Both the position numbers and the translations under genes were made by a program. Of a stretch of 64,000 nt of DNA, positions 1 to 8,899 are shown piece by piece. Location of the stretch: assembly GCF_040812395.1 (NCBI RefSeq), contig NZ_JBFNXH010000011.1, forward strand, positions 130,732 to 194,731, read 5' to 3'. The notes beneath the pieces were generated by a model. The model ran no database searches, was not told the DNA's origin, and worked only from the letters and a program-made list of their open reading frames with translations. The stretch is from Paenibacillus_E sp040812395 (lineage in GTDB: Bacteria; Bacillota; Bacilli; Paenibacillales; NBRC-103111). Within the stretch, counting starts at the first letter, position 1. Each line of letters starts with the position of its first letter.

Positions 1-2
1 CG

Positions 3-218
3 GTTGCTGATGGAATTCATGCTACGATGTTTACGAAACTGCCAAACTATGTCGTTCAGCAGATTACATCTTTGGTTAGAACGCTGCCAGCTTTTAAATC
101 ACTACAATCCGTTTTACGCTCGTATGGGTACAAATGTGAACTTACATACAATCAAGAACGAATATTTTTTGGCTCGCTACAGATACACTTTATAAAAATC
201 CATCAAGGAAATTGTTAA
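3..218 (+). CDS. C-terminal fragment of an unidentified protein (cut by window edge)
   Basis: An open frame runs in from the left edge and stops at 218. The readable part (about 71 residues) has mixed composition and a tail rich in aromatic and basic residues (RSYGYKCELTYNQERIFFGS). No family was recognised. It converges on the glycosyltransferase gene that ends at 239, with about 20 nt between the stops, and the surrounding genes are glycan and spore-coat related. An alternative frame from position 4 looks less protein-like. The call rests only on an open frame and plausible composition. Confidence 0.45.
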   Translation, partial: VADGIHATMFTKLPNYVVQQITSLVRTLPAFKSLQSVLRSYGYKCELTYNQERIFFGSLQIHFIKIHQGNC

Positions 219-238
219 TCCCTAGAATTAAATATCGA

Positions 239-946
239 CTAAGGCCGAGTAGCGAGTTCACGGAATTTATCGGTTCTTGCTAAGATCAGACTTCCCTTTA
301 ACAGATAATCGTCTCCGGCTGTCCATGTGTGGCTCTGTTTGTTCTTCCTTCTGATTTGAACATAATTGTAGGGACTTGGCGCGTATATCTTATAGCCTTT
401 TGCCCGGCATCTGCTTAAAAAGGCTACGTCTTCCCCTAATGATGTATTGGGAAATCGTACGTGGTTGAAAACTCGTCTTTTAAATAAGATTGTCCCCCCT
501 GCGACAAGTCCCACAAATTTATTTCGCTTCGTAGGAAAACGGAGGATGAGCAGCTTTCTCGATTCAAGATAGGACATATACGCGCGCTTCCCGATAACAT
601 CAGCACCCGAACGAAGCAGCGCTCTCATCTGCTCCACCAAATAATGTGGTGAATAGTAATCATCATCATCGAATTTAGTAATAACCGGGTATTTTGTCTT
701 GCTTGCCGCAAAATTTAAGCACATGCCCAACGAGACTTTCTCAGGCAGTTTAAAGACCGAAACCTGTCTATGGCCTCTAACTATTTTGCGATACTTGGAT
801 AAATCCATGCTGTCTTTATTCAATACAATAATTAGTTCTTTTAGCTTGTAAAGCTGACTTTTGTAATTAGCGAGGATATTAGCAAAAAATTGCGGACGAT
901 TCGTAGAGATAATAATAGAAACCCCTTGTAAATTATCCTGTTTCAA
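239..946 (-). CDS. Glycosyltransferase family 2
   Basis: Predicted 235-residue GT-A fold glycosyltransferase. The protein opens directly with the nucleotide-binding strand (VSIIISTNRP) and carries an acidic run FDDDDYYSP near residue 95, the expected metal/UDP-sugar site. A later GEDVAFLSRC segment resembles the catalytic-base region of GT2 enzymes. I chose the TTG start at 946 because AGGAGGG lies 9 nt upstream; a longer frame back to 1039 adds 31 residues that do not fit the fold and whose own start overlaps its Shine-Dalgarno. No membrane segments are seen, so it is probably a cytoplasmic enzyme acting on a surface or spore glycan. The acceptor sugar is unknown. It is divergent from the GT4 gene at 1211. 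Confidence 0.85.
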   Translation of the reverse strand: MKQDNLQGVSIIISTNRPQFFANILANYKSQLYKLKELIIVLNKDSMDLSKYRKIVRGHRQVSVFKLPEKVSLGMCLNFAASKTKYPVITKFDDDDYYSPHYLVEQMRALLRSGADVIGKRAYMSYLESRKLLILRFPTKRNKFVGLVAGGTILFKRRVFNHVRFPNTSLGEDVAFLSRCRAKGYKIYAPSPYNYVQIRRKNKQSHTWTAGDDYLLKGSLILARTDKFRELATRP

Positions 947-1089
947 ACTGATTCTCCCTCCTATCTCTGAAATTTTCACATCTGCTATACAATATGAAAG
1001 ACTAACCAACTTGATTGGACAGTGTTCGATCTTAGACACCTCTTATTGAAATCAAACCAATAAAGGCACCTATCATACCCAGAAAAAAA

Positions 1090-1121
1090 AACAACTTCTA
1101 TAAAACGAAGTTGTTTTTTTT
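1090..1121. terminator. Terminator-like hairpin between divergent genes
   Basis: AACAACTTC and GAAGTTGTT pair perfectly around an 8-nt loop, with an A-run on the left and a T-run on the right, so it could terminate in both directions. It is oddly placed: it lies between the starts of two divergent genes (946 and 1211), where no gene ends. It may be an attenuator in the leader of either gene, or it may insulate the two promoters. Confidence 0.7.
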
Positions 1122-1135
1122 CACTAGACATTGCT

Positions 1136-1152
1136 ACAAGAAACTTTCTTGT
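1136..1152. promoter_or_regulatory. Perfect 8-1-8 palindrome upstream of the GT4 gene
   Basis: ACAAGAAA, one base, TTTCTTGT form a perfect inverted repeat about 60 nt before the TTG start at 1211. It has no T-run, so it is unlikely to be a terminator. It is a candidate operator for the coat-glycan gene pair; no regulator is assigned. Confidence 0.35.
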
Positions 1153-1210
1153 TACTTGAATATTCTGTTGGCGAGACAAGGTTGGCAGTAAATGAAAGGT
1201 GTGAATTGCT

Positions 1211-2302
1211 TTGCGAATATTAATCATTGCGCCTGAACAAATCCCGGTCCCTCCTCCTGTTGGCGGATCTGTGGAACATTGTATCTATCAAATTGCCAAA
1301 AAAATGCCTACTCAACACCAGGTTACGATTGTTAGCCGATGGCGTTCAGGCTATCCGAAAAAAAGCGTTATTGGGCATGTAACCATTCTGCGTGTCGCCG
1401 GAACAACGAAAACTTCTTATTTAAGTCAGGTCATTCGTTTGATTCGAGGACAACAATACGACTTTATTCAGATCGATAATCGTCCTCGATTTATTCATGC
1501 GGTTCGAAAAGTTTTCCCGTCAACGCGCATTTCGGTCTTTTTACACTCGACAACGTTTATCTCTCCCCCAATGACTTCAATCAAACAAGCGAATGCTGAT
1601 TTCAAAGGCGCGAACCTGATCATTGGCAACAGCCGCTCGCTAAATAACCATTTAATCAAAACGTTTCCATCCCACAGTCATAAAGTTCGGTTTGTTCATC
1701 TGGGTGTTGATTGGCATCAATTTCACCCTCGCCAAAAGCATAAAACGAAAAAAGACTTCGTGATTTTATTTGCCGGACGGCTGATTCCCCGTAAAGGAAT
1801 CCCTGTGCTCATGAAAGCGACAAAAATCGTAAGGAAAACTGTCCCCCATGCGAAGTTAGTGATTGCGGGAGGCACTGGACGTCCACCATATAAAGAATAT
1901 TTGAAAAAGCTAGCGGCTTCGCTTCAAATTCCAGTTACGTTTAGAGGTTATGTATCCCGCGGTCAAATGCCGAATTTCTACGCTTCGGGGGACTGTTTTG
2001 TATGTCCGTCTCAAGGCCATGAAGCATTTGGACTCGTCAATGTCGAAGCGATGGCTTCTGGCATTCCAACGGTAGCTTCTCGGAACGGCGGTATTCCAGA
2101 GATTATCAAGCATCAGCACAACGGATTGCTGGTCACGAATTATCGCAGCCCAGAAGCATTTGCCAAACAGATTGCCATCATTGCCCAAAATAAAGAAAAA
2201 GCGAAGCGACTAGCGCACCAAGCCCTGCTGGATGTCCGGCGTAAGTTTAGTTGGCAGGTAACTGCAAGTAAGTTATCGCATTTGTATGCAAAGAAAAATT
2301 AA
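1211..2302 (+). CDS. Glycosyltransferase family 4 (CotSA-like)
   Basis: A 363-residue GT-B glycosyltransferase. The N-terminal domain starts RILIIAPEQIPVPPPVGGSVE, with the glycine-rich acceptor loop. The C-terminal domain carries LFAGRLIPRKG and the donor-binding segment HEAFGLVNVEAMASGIPTV, with the EX7E arrangement typical of GT4. The start is TTG with AAAGGTG upstream. Length and layout match the B. subtilis spore-coat glycosyltransferase CotSA family, and the ATP-grasp gene at 2319 follows 16 nt downstream. A role in spore-surface glycosylation is inferred from that neighbour. Donor and acceptor cannot be read from sequence. Confidence 0.85.
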   Translation: MRILIIAPEQIPVPPPVGGSVEHCIYQIAKKMPTQHQVTIVSRWRSGYPKKSVIGHVTILRVAGTTKTSYLSQVIRLIRGQQYDFIQIDNRPRFIHAVRKVFPSTRISVFLHSTTFISPPMTSIKQANADFKGANLIIGNSRSLNNHLIKTFPSHSHKVRFVHLGVDWHQFHPRQKHKTKKDFVILFAGRLIPRKGIPVLMKATKIVRKTVPHAKLVIAGGTGRPPYKEYLKKLAASLQIPVTFRGYVSRGQMPNFYASGDCFVCPSQGHEAFGLVNVEAMASGIPTVASRNGGIPEIIKHQHNGLLVTNYRSPEAFAKQIAIIAQNKEKAKRLAHQALLDVRRKFSWQVTASKLSHLYAKKN

Positions 2303-2318
2303 CAATCGAGGTGCTTGG

Positions 2319-3080
2319 ATGAAAGTAACCCGCTCACGCACATTGGGCAGTAAATGGACGAAAACGAAGATGCTTTTGGCGAATAAAGATCTAAGCCCAT
2401 TTGTCCCTGAAACAAGGATATGGAGCGAAAGTAATCTATTCGCCATGTTAAAGAAGTATAAAATGGTTTATATCAAACCCATTCACGGGTCATTCGGTCA
2501 AGGTGTCATTCGAGTCGAGCGGGGCGATGATGCCAAGTACCACTACAAAGTCGGTAAAATCACCCGCACCTTTTTGACTTATCCTGCTCTCTTCAAATCC
2601 TTGCGTGCATCCAAATTAAATCGCGCATATTTGATTCAAAAAGGCATTCACTTATTAACCTATCAACATCGAATTTTCGACGTGAGGCTCATGGTCCAGA
2701 AAAATCAAAAACAAAAATGGGAAGTAACCGGTTATATCGGCCGTGTTGCAGCTCCTAAAAAAATAGTGACCAACTTCCATAGTAACGGCAATCCGCTGCC
2801 GCTCGAATTGTTGCTTGCCTCCTACTTCAATGAAAGTAAGAAAAAAGAATATCTCGATAAACTGACTCAACTTGGCTATCAGATCGCTAAACAATTAGAG
2901 CGCAATGCTCCTAATTTCAAAGAAATTGGCGTAGATATTGGCATTGATCAACATTTAAAACCCTGGATTCTTGAAGTGAATACGGCTCCCGATCCATATA
3001 TATTCAATGAGCTGCATGATAAACAGATGTTCTTCAAAGTTCTTCGATATGCCCGTTTTCACGGCAGATTTTCTCGTTGA
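2319..3080 (+). CDS. YheC/YheD family ATP-grasp protein
   Basis: A 253-residue ATP-grasp protein of the YheC/YheD type (PF14398). Features are the early segment MVYIKPIHGSFGQGVIRV (ATP-binding lysine and glycine-rich loop), FDVRLMVQK, and the metal-binding end EIGVDIGID followed by WILEVNTAPD. B. subtilis YheC and YheD are spore-coat-associated proteins, but their substrate is not known to me. I chose the ATG at 2319 because GAGGTG lies 5 nt upstream; a frame from 2286 overlaps the preceding gene. It is likely co-transcribed with the GT4 gene and followed by a good terminator. Confidence 0.85.
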   Translation: MKVTRSRTLGSKWTKTKMLLANKDLSPFVPETRIWSESNLFAMLKKYKMVYIKPIHGSFGQGVIRVERGDDAKYHYKVGKITRTFLTYPALFKSLRASKLNRAYLIQKGIHLLTYQHRIFDVRLMVQKNQKQKWEVTGYIGRVAAPKKIVTNFHSNGNPLPLELLLASYFNESKKKEYLDKLTQLGYQIAKQLERNAPNFKEIGVDIGIDQHLKPWILEVNTAPDPYIFNELHDKQMFFKVLRYARFHGRFSR

Positions 3081-3105
3081 AAAGCATGCGAGTTCATAAA
3101 CTTGA

Positions 3106-3128
3106 GGGAGAACGTCGTTCTCCCTTTT
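3106..3128 (+). terminator. Rho-independent terminator after the YheC/YheD gene
   Basis: GGGAGAAC pairs with GTTCTCCC around a 3-nt loop and is followed by TTTT. It lies 25 nt past the stop at 3080. Confidence 0.8.
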
Positions 3129-3184
3129 GCTGTGTCTCCCCAAATACATTCGTATAACCATTGACATCAATGATCTGCCTTATC

Positions 3185-4174
3185 TTATCGGGAATTTTCC
3201 CAAATCCCCTTAATAGCTTGAGCATCACCAGACTTACCTGCATGCGGGAGCTGGTACATATCTTCCAATGTACGAAGTACATTCATATGCGTGATGGGTT
3301 GATCGAATTGACCCGTTTTCACCATGGGACCCACAAAAAGTGTAGGAATGTGGTTTTTTTTGGATGAATCGTCCTCATCCCATGTTAGTATAAAAAGGCT
3401 ATTATGGCTTTTTGCCCACTGAACATAGGGGTCCACATGAGATTTCAGCCAATCGTCCGCAGTTTTTATCGTTCCGTCATGCATGTCATTATCCATATTG
3501 GGGATTACGAAAGAGACCGTAGGCAGCTTACTGAAATCCGATGGAAAACTGTCCAAAGGCATATTCATCTCTTTCGGAACATTGGTGAAGTTAACCCAAG
3601 GGCTATGTTTTCGTCCGTACTGATGATTCGTGCATACGGTTGAACCCACCGAAGGAAGATCCTCCGAGTAGCCTCCGAATGTATAATTCGCTTGCAACAA
3701 TTCGCTTGCCAGGTTGGTTGTCTTAAAGTTATGTCCGCAAGAATCATCCTTTACGCCTTGGTCAGAACCAGAGAAAAGAATCAAATAATTAGGCTGACTC
3801 GGATGAGTAACCGCATAGGATTGTGAAAAAAAAGCACTTTGTTGGGATAAGGCGTTCATATAGGGTGCCGACTTGTTGCCAATTATTTTCTCGAAAGAGT
3901 GGTTTTCCTCGACAACGATGACAACATGGTCTGGTTTGGGCACTTCTCCCACAATTGGAGTGGCCTGCGGGCTCACCGCTACTTTTGGCGATGGAGCTTG
4001 ACTTTGAACTGGTGGTTGCGACGGTATCGAAGCCGTATCATGATTCGTCGGTTGCTTCGTACTGACAGGAGCATCAGTTGCCGTTGGCTGTGCCGATTCT
4101 TCACTTGCTGTTTGTGAACAAGCTGTTAAAAGGATCGCCATCAATAAGAGACAATATGATTTCTTCAAACTCAT
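3185..4174 (-). CDS. Secreted lipoprotein phosphoesterase (acid phosphatase/phospholipase C family)
   Basis: A 329-residue protein with a lipoprotein signal peptide: basic start, hydrophobic stretch and lipobox LTAC (Cys about residue 19). A Ser/Thr/Pro/Gln-rich linker of about 50 residues follows, then a phosphoesterase domain (PF04185 type). Family marks are HVVIVVEENHSFEKI, SQPNYLILFSGSD, NMDNDMHDG and FILTWDEDD, which supply the metal-binding Asp, Glu, His and Asn residues. It probably cleaves phosphate esters at the outer face of the membrane. The ATG at 4174 has GGAAGG 5 nt upstream. It lies 15 nt downstream of the PAP2 phosphatase gene, so the two probably form an operon. Confidence 0.85.
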   Translation of the reverse strand: MSLKKSYCLLLMAILLTACSQTASEESAQPTATDAPVSTKQPTNHDTASIPSQPPVQSQAPSPKVAVSPQATPIVGEVPKPDHVVIVVEENHSFEKIIGNKSAPYMNALSQQSAFFSQSYAVTHPSQPNYLILFSGSDQGVKDDSCGHNFKTTNLASELLQANYTFGGYSEDLPSVGSTVCTNHQYGRKHSPWVNFTNVPKEMNMPLDSFPSDFSKLPTVSFVIPNMDNDMHDGTIKTADDWLKSHVDPYVQWAKSHNSLFILTWDEDDSSKKNHIPTLFVGPMVKTGQFDQPITHMNVLRTLEDMYQLPHAGKSGDAQAIKGIWENSR

Positions 4175-4189
4175 CCACACCTTCCGTGT

Positions 4190-4774
4190 CTACAACTTAG
4201 AAGATTCTATCGAATGCTCTTTTAATTGCAAAAATGGAAACCATTTTCGATAAAGCTTTAAAATGAACTGAGTGAAAGGATCCAACTTACGTTCAGCTCG
4301 AATGACAATGAATGCTGCCAACAGAGCCACAAGGGCACCGCCAGCAATATCTGCGGGATAATGAACACCTACGAATATTCTACCTAAGCCCATGAAAATA
4401 GACAAACCAAATAAACCGATCCCCCATTTTCGGTTCGTACGCCATATGGCAAAAGCAAGTGAAAATGTTCCCAGCGCATGGTCGCTTGGAAATGAAGAGT
4501 CAGCAACATGGGGAATCAGTTGGTGGGCAGCAGGATCGACCATAAATGGACGTGGATGTGTGTAAAAACTGCTGATCAGGAATCCGAATATGAGCGCTAA
4601 ACAAGCGCTGAACACAGCATGAATCGTTGATTTATGATTCCCTTTGAACCAGTATACAAGCAGAAACACGACCAAAACGTATTGAACATTTTGCGAAAAT
4701 GTTGCCATAAACCAATCCAGGGCGTGAAATTGTCCTGCATACCGATTTAGTAATGTAAATAAAGTCTCATTCAT
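4190..4774 (-). CDS. bcrC: PAP2 family undecaprenyl-diphosphatase (BcrC-like)
   Basis: A 194-residue integral membrane phosphatase. The three PAP2 motifs are present: HPRPF with R75-P76, PSDHA at 96-100, and GRIFVGVHYPAD with R132, H138 and D142. Length and motif spacing match BcrC/YwoA of Bacillus, which dephosphorylates undecaprenyl pyrophosphate outside the membrane, recycling the cell-wall lipid carrier and giving bacitracin resistance. The gene symbol is by family resemblance; other PAP2 enzymes cannot be excluded. It sits upstream of the secreted phosphoesterase. Confidence 0.82.
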   Translation of the reverse strand: MNETLFTLLNRYAGQFHALDWFMATFSQNVQYVLVVFLLVYWFKGNHKSTIHAVFSACLALIFGFLISSFYTHPRPFMVDPAAHQLIPHVADSSFPSDHALGTFSLAFAIWRTNRKWGIGLFGLSIFMGLGRIFVGVHYPADIAGGALVALLAAFIVIRAERKLDPFTQFILKLYRKWFPFLQLKEHSIESSKL

Positions 4775-4956
4775 GGGGTCTACCTACTTTCTTTGCCATT
4801 TTAACTTGTAGATGTATCTAGCAATCTTTTCACCTTTCAAAGTATACTTTCATAAGATGAGAGCTTTATGAGAATTGACGCAATCCCCAATGGTCCTATA
4901 CGGTCTGCGTATCACCAATTTGAGACGAATAGACATACGTACATTCCCCGTTTACT

Positions 4957-5703
4957 CTAGACTTCTTTACGATCGAATTTATAGTAGCCAAGTGTAAAAA
5001 ATAACATACAGCTGGATACTAAGAATAAAGTTGTTGTCAACAGCTTACCCGTCGAAACGGTTCGGCTCAGCCATAACATATGCCAATCCGTATAGGATAT
5101 CGGTGAAAATGCCGCGAATGCGCTGAACAAAAAAGGGGCAATTTTAGCCGCGGCGTACAGCACGATCGCGAACACCATGAACCCGCCAGCTGTCTTAAAA
5201 AACTGAGCCGTACATACAAAGAGCGCCGAAAGAGCAATCATGGAGATCAGAGCGGCTGCGTAAGCTTTGCAAATACCGAAAAAACTTATAAAATCAGCCG
5301 ATGTTCCAGCAAATAGATTGCATATCGATGTCACAACCCATAGAAGAACTAGTAAAACAGCGATAGCAGTACCTAAAGCGGCAACTTTGGTGCTGAAAAC
5401 TTGAAACCGGGAATTTGGACGCAGCAACGCAAGTTTCAAAGTGCGCGATGCGTATTCATTCGGGAATATATCGCCAACAACTGTCAGGATAAAGAGAGGA
5501 ATCCAGATACCGGTATAAATAGAAAGCATCTCAATCGGAAACGAAGGGCTTACAGCAAGAAGTCCCAGAAAGGGCTGCAGGGCGTTAAGCGATATCGCCA
5601 AAATGATGGGAAGCAAAACCGAGCATATACCGAATACGATTATTTTCTTTCGATACCACAAGAGAGACAGTTCATTCATGAAACCTGCTTGCCATCTACG
5701 CAT
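4957..5703 (-). CDS. ABC-2 type transporter permease
   Basis: A 248-residue membrane protein with about six hydrophobic segments. After the first helix and a long periplasm-side loop it has the EYASRTLKLALLRP stretch typical of ABC-2 permeases that work with BcrA/NatA-type ATPases. The start overlaps the end of the ATPase gene by 8 nt and has AAGGAGG upstream, so the two are translationally coupled and form one exporter. The substrate is unknown; antimicrobial or lipid export is the usual role of such pairs. The nearby bcrC-like gene would suit peptide-antibiotic defence, which is an inference. Confidence 0.85.
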   Translation of the reverse strand: MRRWQAGFMNELSLLWYRKKIIVFGICSVLLPIILAISLNALQPFLGLLAVSPSFPIEMLSIYTGIWIPLFILTVVGDIFPNEYASRTLKLALLRPNSRFQVFSTKVAALGTAIAVLLVLLWVVTSICNLFAGTSADFISFFGICKAYAAALISMIALSALFVCTAQFFKTAGGFMVFAIVLYAAAKIAPFLFSAFAAFSPISYTDWHMLWLSRTVSTGKLLTTTLFLVSSCMLFFTLGYYKFDRKEV

Positions 5704-6433
5704 GTTTGAGAACCTCCTTCGTCAGCTGCAGTTCATCGATGTAGAATTGCTCCAGCGATTGATTGCTTTGTAAAAGTTCGGACACGTAGCCTTCTCGTTT
5801 TAAGTTTCCTTGGGCCATAATACCAACTCGATTGCATAGCTGCTCAAGCTCGTGAATCATATGGCTCGAAATAATGAAAGTAGTTCTTTGTTGTTCGGAG
5901 AACTGTTGAATCAACCTGCGGAACATCACTGTTCCTTCAATATCCATGCCATTTGTCGGTTCGTCCAAAATTACCAACTTTGGTTTAGGCAATAACGCTG
6001 CGGCAAGCGCTAATTTCTGTTTCATGCCGGTCGAGAAGCCTTTAATTTTCTCTTTCCGAACCTTTACAAGACCTACTATTTCCAGCATTTCGTCAATCCT
6101 CGTAGCAAACACATCCGGGTAAAACCTCGCTACCAGCTGCAGATATTGCTGCGCGGACAGAAACTCATGAAAATCAGCGGATTCGATCATGCATCCGACA
6201 TGCTGCATGCCGTGTACATAATTATGTGAAATATCCGCTCCAAACAAATGAATTGTTCCGCGATCCGCTCGAATCAAACCTGTAATCAGCTTCAGAAATG
6301 TGGTTTTTCCAGCACCATTAGGCCCGAGCAAGCCATACACATCACCTTCACGCAGTTGTAGGCTAATATCACGTATTCCCCTTTCATTCCGATACTGCCT
6401 GCTTAGCTGCTTTGTTTCTAAAATGATATTCAA
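5696..6433 (-). CDS. ABC transporter ATP-binding protein
   Basis: A 245-residue ATPase with Walker A LLGPNGAGKTTFLKL, signature FSTGMKQKLALA, Walker B LVILDEPTNGMD and an SSHMIHELEQLCNRV switch region. These are typical of BcrA/NatA-type exporter ATPases. I take the TTG at 6433 as start because GGAGGTG lies 6 nt upstream; the frame is open back to 6505, but the extra residues include that Shine-Dalgarno. It is coupled to the permease downstream and preceded 89 nt earlier by the secreted protein gene. Confidence 0.88.
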   Translation of the reverse strand: MNIILETKQLSRQYRNERGIRDISLQLREGDVYGLLGPNGAGKTTFLKLITGLIRADRGTIHLFGADISHNYVHGMQHVGCMIESADFHEFLSAQQYLQLVARFYPDVFATRIDEMLEIVGLVKVRKEKIKGFSTGMKQKLALAAALLPKPKLVILDEPTNGMDIEGTVMFRRLIQQFSEQQRTTFIISSHMIHELEQLCNRVGIMAQGNLKREGYVSELLQSNQSLEQFYIDELQLTKEVLKHA

Positions 6434-6522
6434 AGGTGACACCTCCATGTTTCTTTCATGTTGCAGCAGATAGGCTTTCTGTCGAAAACCTATCCGCTGG
6501 GTCAAACTGGATAACGCATCAA

Positions 6523-7446
6523 TTACTCATTATCGTCGTGATTTTTTCCTTCATGACCATGCTTTTGCAAGGTCTGTACCGTTTTGCCAGTCAAATCAAT
6601 GGTGTCAGGCGTAGTGCTGTTATATCCGGACATATCGGCTTGCAGATGAAGTGTTACCTTATGCGCAGTACCACTATCGTCCTTCCCTGATACTGTGAGG
6701 TCAGCCTCTTGATGTTGAATAAAGTTGGAAGCATCCACTGTCGCTTTGATCACAACATTTTCAATCTTAATATCTTGTGACAACTGAGGCGCTGCATCTT
6801 TCAGAAGATCCTTTTGGAACAATTGCGGCTCCGGCTTGTTGTCATCTTTTTGCTCCCTGTCATCTTTATGTTTCGTTGCTTCTTTAATAGCAATCGGAGC
6901 GATCGCGTTAATGACAGTTGGGATTTGAGCGTTGTCTAACTGAATCGAAATATCTTTCGATCCATCTGACTTGTTATCAACGGCTACGTAGTCTTTCAGA
7001 TTCCCCACCAGAGCGTCTATGACTGTTTCGACCTGCGCAGAAAGTTGACCATCCTCTGTCGTTTTTTCTTTTTTATTCTTCTCTTTGCCCTCTTGCTTCA
7101 CGTAATAAACATCGCTGCTGGCCGATTTCATGACCGTTTGGCCTTCTTGCTTGTATACGCTCAATGATTGCTGGGTGCCATTTACTGTCACGTTTGCATT
7201 TCCGCTTGCGGTTTTCCCAGCTACGTTCACCTTGAAAACGCCGTTTGCACTCACGAGGTTATTTCCATTGTCCTGCAGAGAAGCCGAGGCTTGTACCGCT
7301 ACATTTTGGACCGCCTTCGTGTTTTTCAGTGCTGATTTATAGGCATCGTACCCTGAAGTACTTGCCATTGCACTGAAACCTGTTGTAACCATCACGATGC
7401 TGCTTATCCCAACTGCGCTACCCAATACTAACCATTTCTTTTTCAT
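6523..7446 (-). CDS. Secreted protein of unknown function upstream of an ABC exporter
   Basis: A 307-residue protein with a clear Sec signal peptide (KKKW, hydrophobic core, SAMAS cleavage region near residue 29). The mature part is soluble, rich in Asn, Asp, Lys, Ala and Val, and has two similar-looking beta-rich halves split by a highly charged segment (residues about 190-215, many K, D and E). The overall pattern resembles extracellular lipid- or lipoprotein-binding sensor proteins, but I do not recognise a named family. It starts with AGGAGG 6 nt upstream and probably leads the operon with the ABC exporter. A role as partner of that exporter is an inference. Confidence 0.7.
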   Translation of the reverse strand: MKKKWLVLGSAVGISSIVMVTTGFSAMASTSGYDAYKSALKNTKAVQNVAVQASASLQDNGNNLVSANGVFKVNVAGKTASGNANVTVNGTQQSLSVYKQEGQTVMKSASSDVYYVKQEGKEKNKKEKTTEDGQLSAQVETVIDALVGNLKDYVAVDNKSDGSKDISIQLDNAQIPTVINAIAPIAIKEATKHKDDREQKDDNKPEPQLFQKDLLKDAAPQLSQDIKIENVVIKATVDASNFIQHQEADLTVSGKDDSGTAHKVTLHLQADMSGYNSTTPDTIDLTGKTVQTLQKHGHEGKNHDDNE

Positions 7447-7570
7447 TTGTTCCTCCTAAAAGTGAATGAATTGGACTACAGGGTAATCATAGGCATGAAA
7501 AATGAAAGTCTGGTGAAACAATTCTTAAATATTTCTTAAATTGAAAAGTGATGCCTCTCTCACTGGAAAT

Positions 7571-7601
7571 AAAAAAAGCAGGTGAGAATTTCCCACACTG
7601 C
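7571..7601 (-). terminator. Terminator after the GT4 gene
   Basis: Read on the minus strand, GCAG-T-GTG pairs with CAC-CTGC (one bulged T) and is followed by seven T. It lies just past the stop at 7611. Confidence 0.7.
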
Positions 7602-7610
7602 ACTTTGTCT

Positions 7611-8705
7611 TTACTGGTATTTCATATATACTTCAAGCAGTTTGGAACCAATCCAGTTGATAGAAAATTTACTCCCCACTGTTTGCTTGCCAAATTCACC
7701 TAATAATTGAGCCATCTTGGGGTTATTCAATATTCTTTCGCAGTCCCTCGAAAGATTTGCAACGGTTATGGGAGCAGCGGTTCCGTGATCACCGAAGTGA
7801 TTGTGAATGATTTGATTTATGTTTTCAGGTTCTACTACACCGCAATATCCTTTAACTCCCACCGCTACAACCGGTCTCGCACATGCCATTGCTTCAAGGG
7901 CAACGCGTCCGGTTCCTACCACAACATCGGCTGCATAATAGGCATTTTGTACGTTTGATAAAGCTGGACGAATAAATATGGCTTGTCTGCCAAGACGGCG
8001 ATTGATTACGTTAGCAAGTCTTATGAGTCTTAATCGATAAGATAAACCTGGGCCAAATAAAATAGCCATAAAATTAGGATTCTTTTTAGCAATGATCTCT
8101 GCTGCCAAAATCACTTTTCTAGCTATATGGTATTTATCAAATGAAAATCTTCCGGCATAAACAAGTATTTGGGCTGTTCGCGGTAAGCGAAGCGTCATTC
8201 TACATTTATTTTTCTCAGAAATCGAACTAAATATGGACGTATCAATACCATTAGGAATCATGTGTATGTTATGTTTAGGTATTTTAAATTCATCATTCAG
8301 CCATTCTGATAATTGCGGTGAAACCGTAATGATCTTTTTTGCAACTTTGGACATCGCTAGTACGGCATTACGATCAAGATAAGTACCATGTACGGAAGCA
8401 ATAAAGGGAATATGAAGTTTTCTAGATAATGTTGCTACATCATAAAACGACTTTGAATCATGTGCATGAATAAGGCTATATCCTCCATTCGCAATTATCG
8501 AGGATAGCGAGGATGCTCTTTTTTCAGCACCTATGGGAAGCAAATGCACAGAAATTCCAGCTCTTTCAAAAGAATTAACAAGTGGGCCTTTCTTAGCTGC
8601 AACGCCAACTTCAACTCCTTTTGATAGTAAATATCGTGAGATAGAAAGAATGTATTTCTCAGTTCCCCCTATATTCAGCCGTGAAACGATCATTAGCACC
8701 TTCAT
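7611..8705 (-). CDS. Glycosyltransferase family 4
   Basis: A 364-residue GT-B enzyme. The N-terminus KVLMIVSRLNIGGTEKYIL is the classic GT4 opening with the GG acceptor loop. HAHDSKSF and VSPQLSEWL follow, then LVYAGRFSFDK and the donor site GRVALEAMACARPVVAV, in which the usual first glutamate of EX7E is replaced (GTGRVALEAMA), as in some WcaL/epimerase-like GT4 members. No membrane helices are seen. It is an isolated gene with its own terminator, low in G+C compared with neighbours. Acceptor unknown; cell-envelope polysaccharide is likely. Confidence 0.83.
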   Translation of the reverse strand: MKVLMIVSRLNIGGTEKYILSISRYLLSKGVEVGVAAKKGPLVNSFERAGISVHLLPIGAEKRASSLSSIIANGGYSLIHAHDSKSFYDVATLSRKLHIPFIASVHGTYLDRNAVLAMSKVAKKIITVSPQLSEWLNDEFKIPKHNIHMIPNGIDTSIFSSISEKNKCRMTLRLPRTAQILVYAGRFSFDKYHIARKVILAAEIIAKKNPNFMAILFGPGLSYRLRLIRLANVINRRLGRQAIFIRPALSNVQNAYYAADVVVGTGRVALEAMACARPVVAVGVKGYCGVVEPENINQIIHNHFGDHGTAAPITVANLSRDCERILNNPKMAQLLGEFGKQTVGSKFSINWIGSKLLEVYMKYQ

Positions 8706-8845
8706 ATAACCATCCTCATCTACTAAATATTTTTAACATTTTACTAGATGATATAAAGTATGTAATCGTTCTGTTTTAGGAGACGGCACTTAAGGGCTTC
8801 ATGTGAAGCAAATGACTCTACTTAGGCCATTTATTTCGTGCCATA

Positions 8846-8899
8846 TTGACAAATTGGATGATAATGAATATCATTTGCATTATCTGAAAATGATTATCA
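8846..8899 (+). promoter_or_regulatory. Sigma-A-type promoter with two Fur boxes
   Basis: TTGACA (8846-8851), a 17-nt spacer and TATCAT (8869-8874) make a good promoter. The -10 region overlaps TGATAATGAATATCA (8859-8873), which differs from the 7-1-7 Fur consensus TGATAATNATTATCA at one base. A second box TGAAAATGATTATCA (8885-8899), also with one mismatch, follows. Iron-loaded Fur would block transcription of the PepSY gene. Confidence 0.85.
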
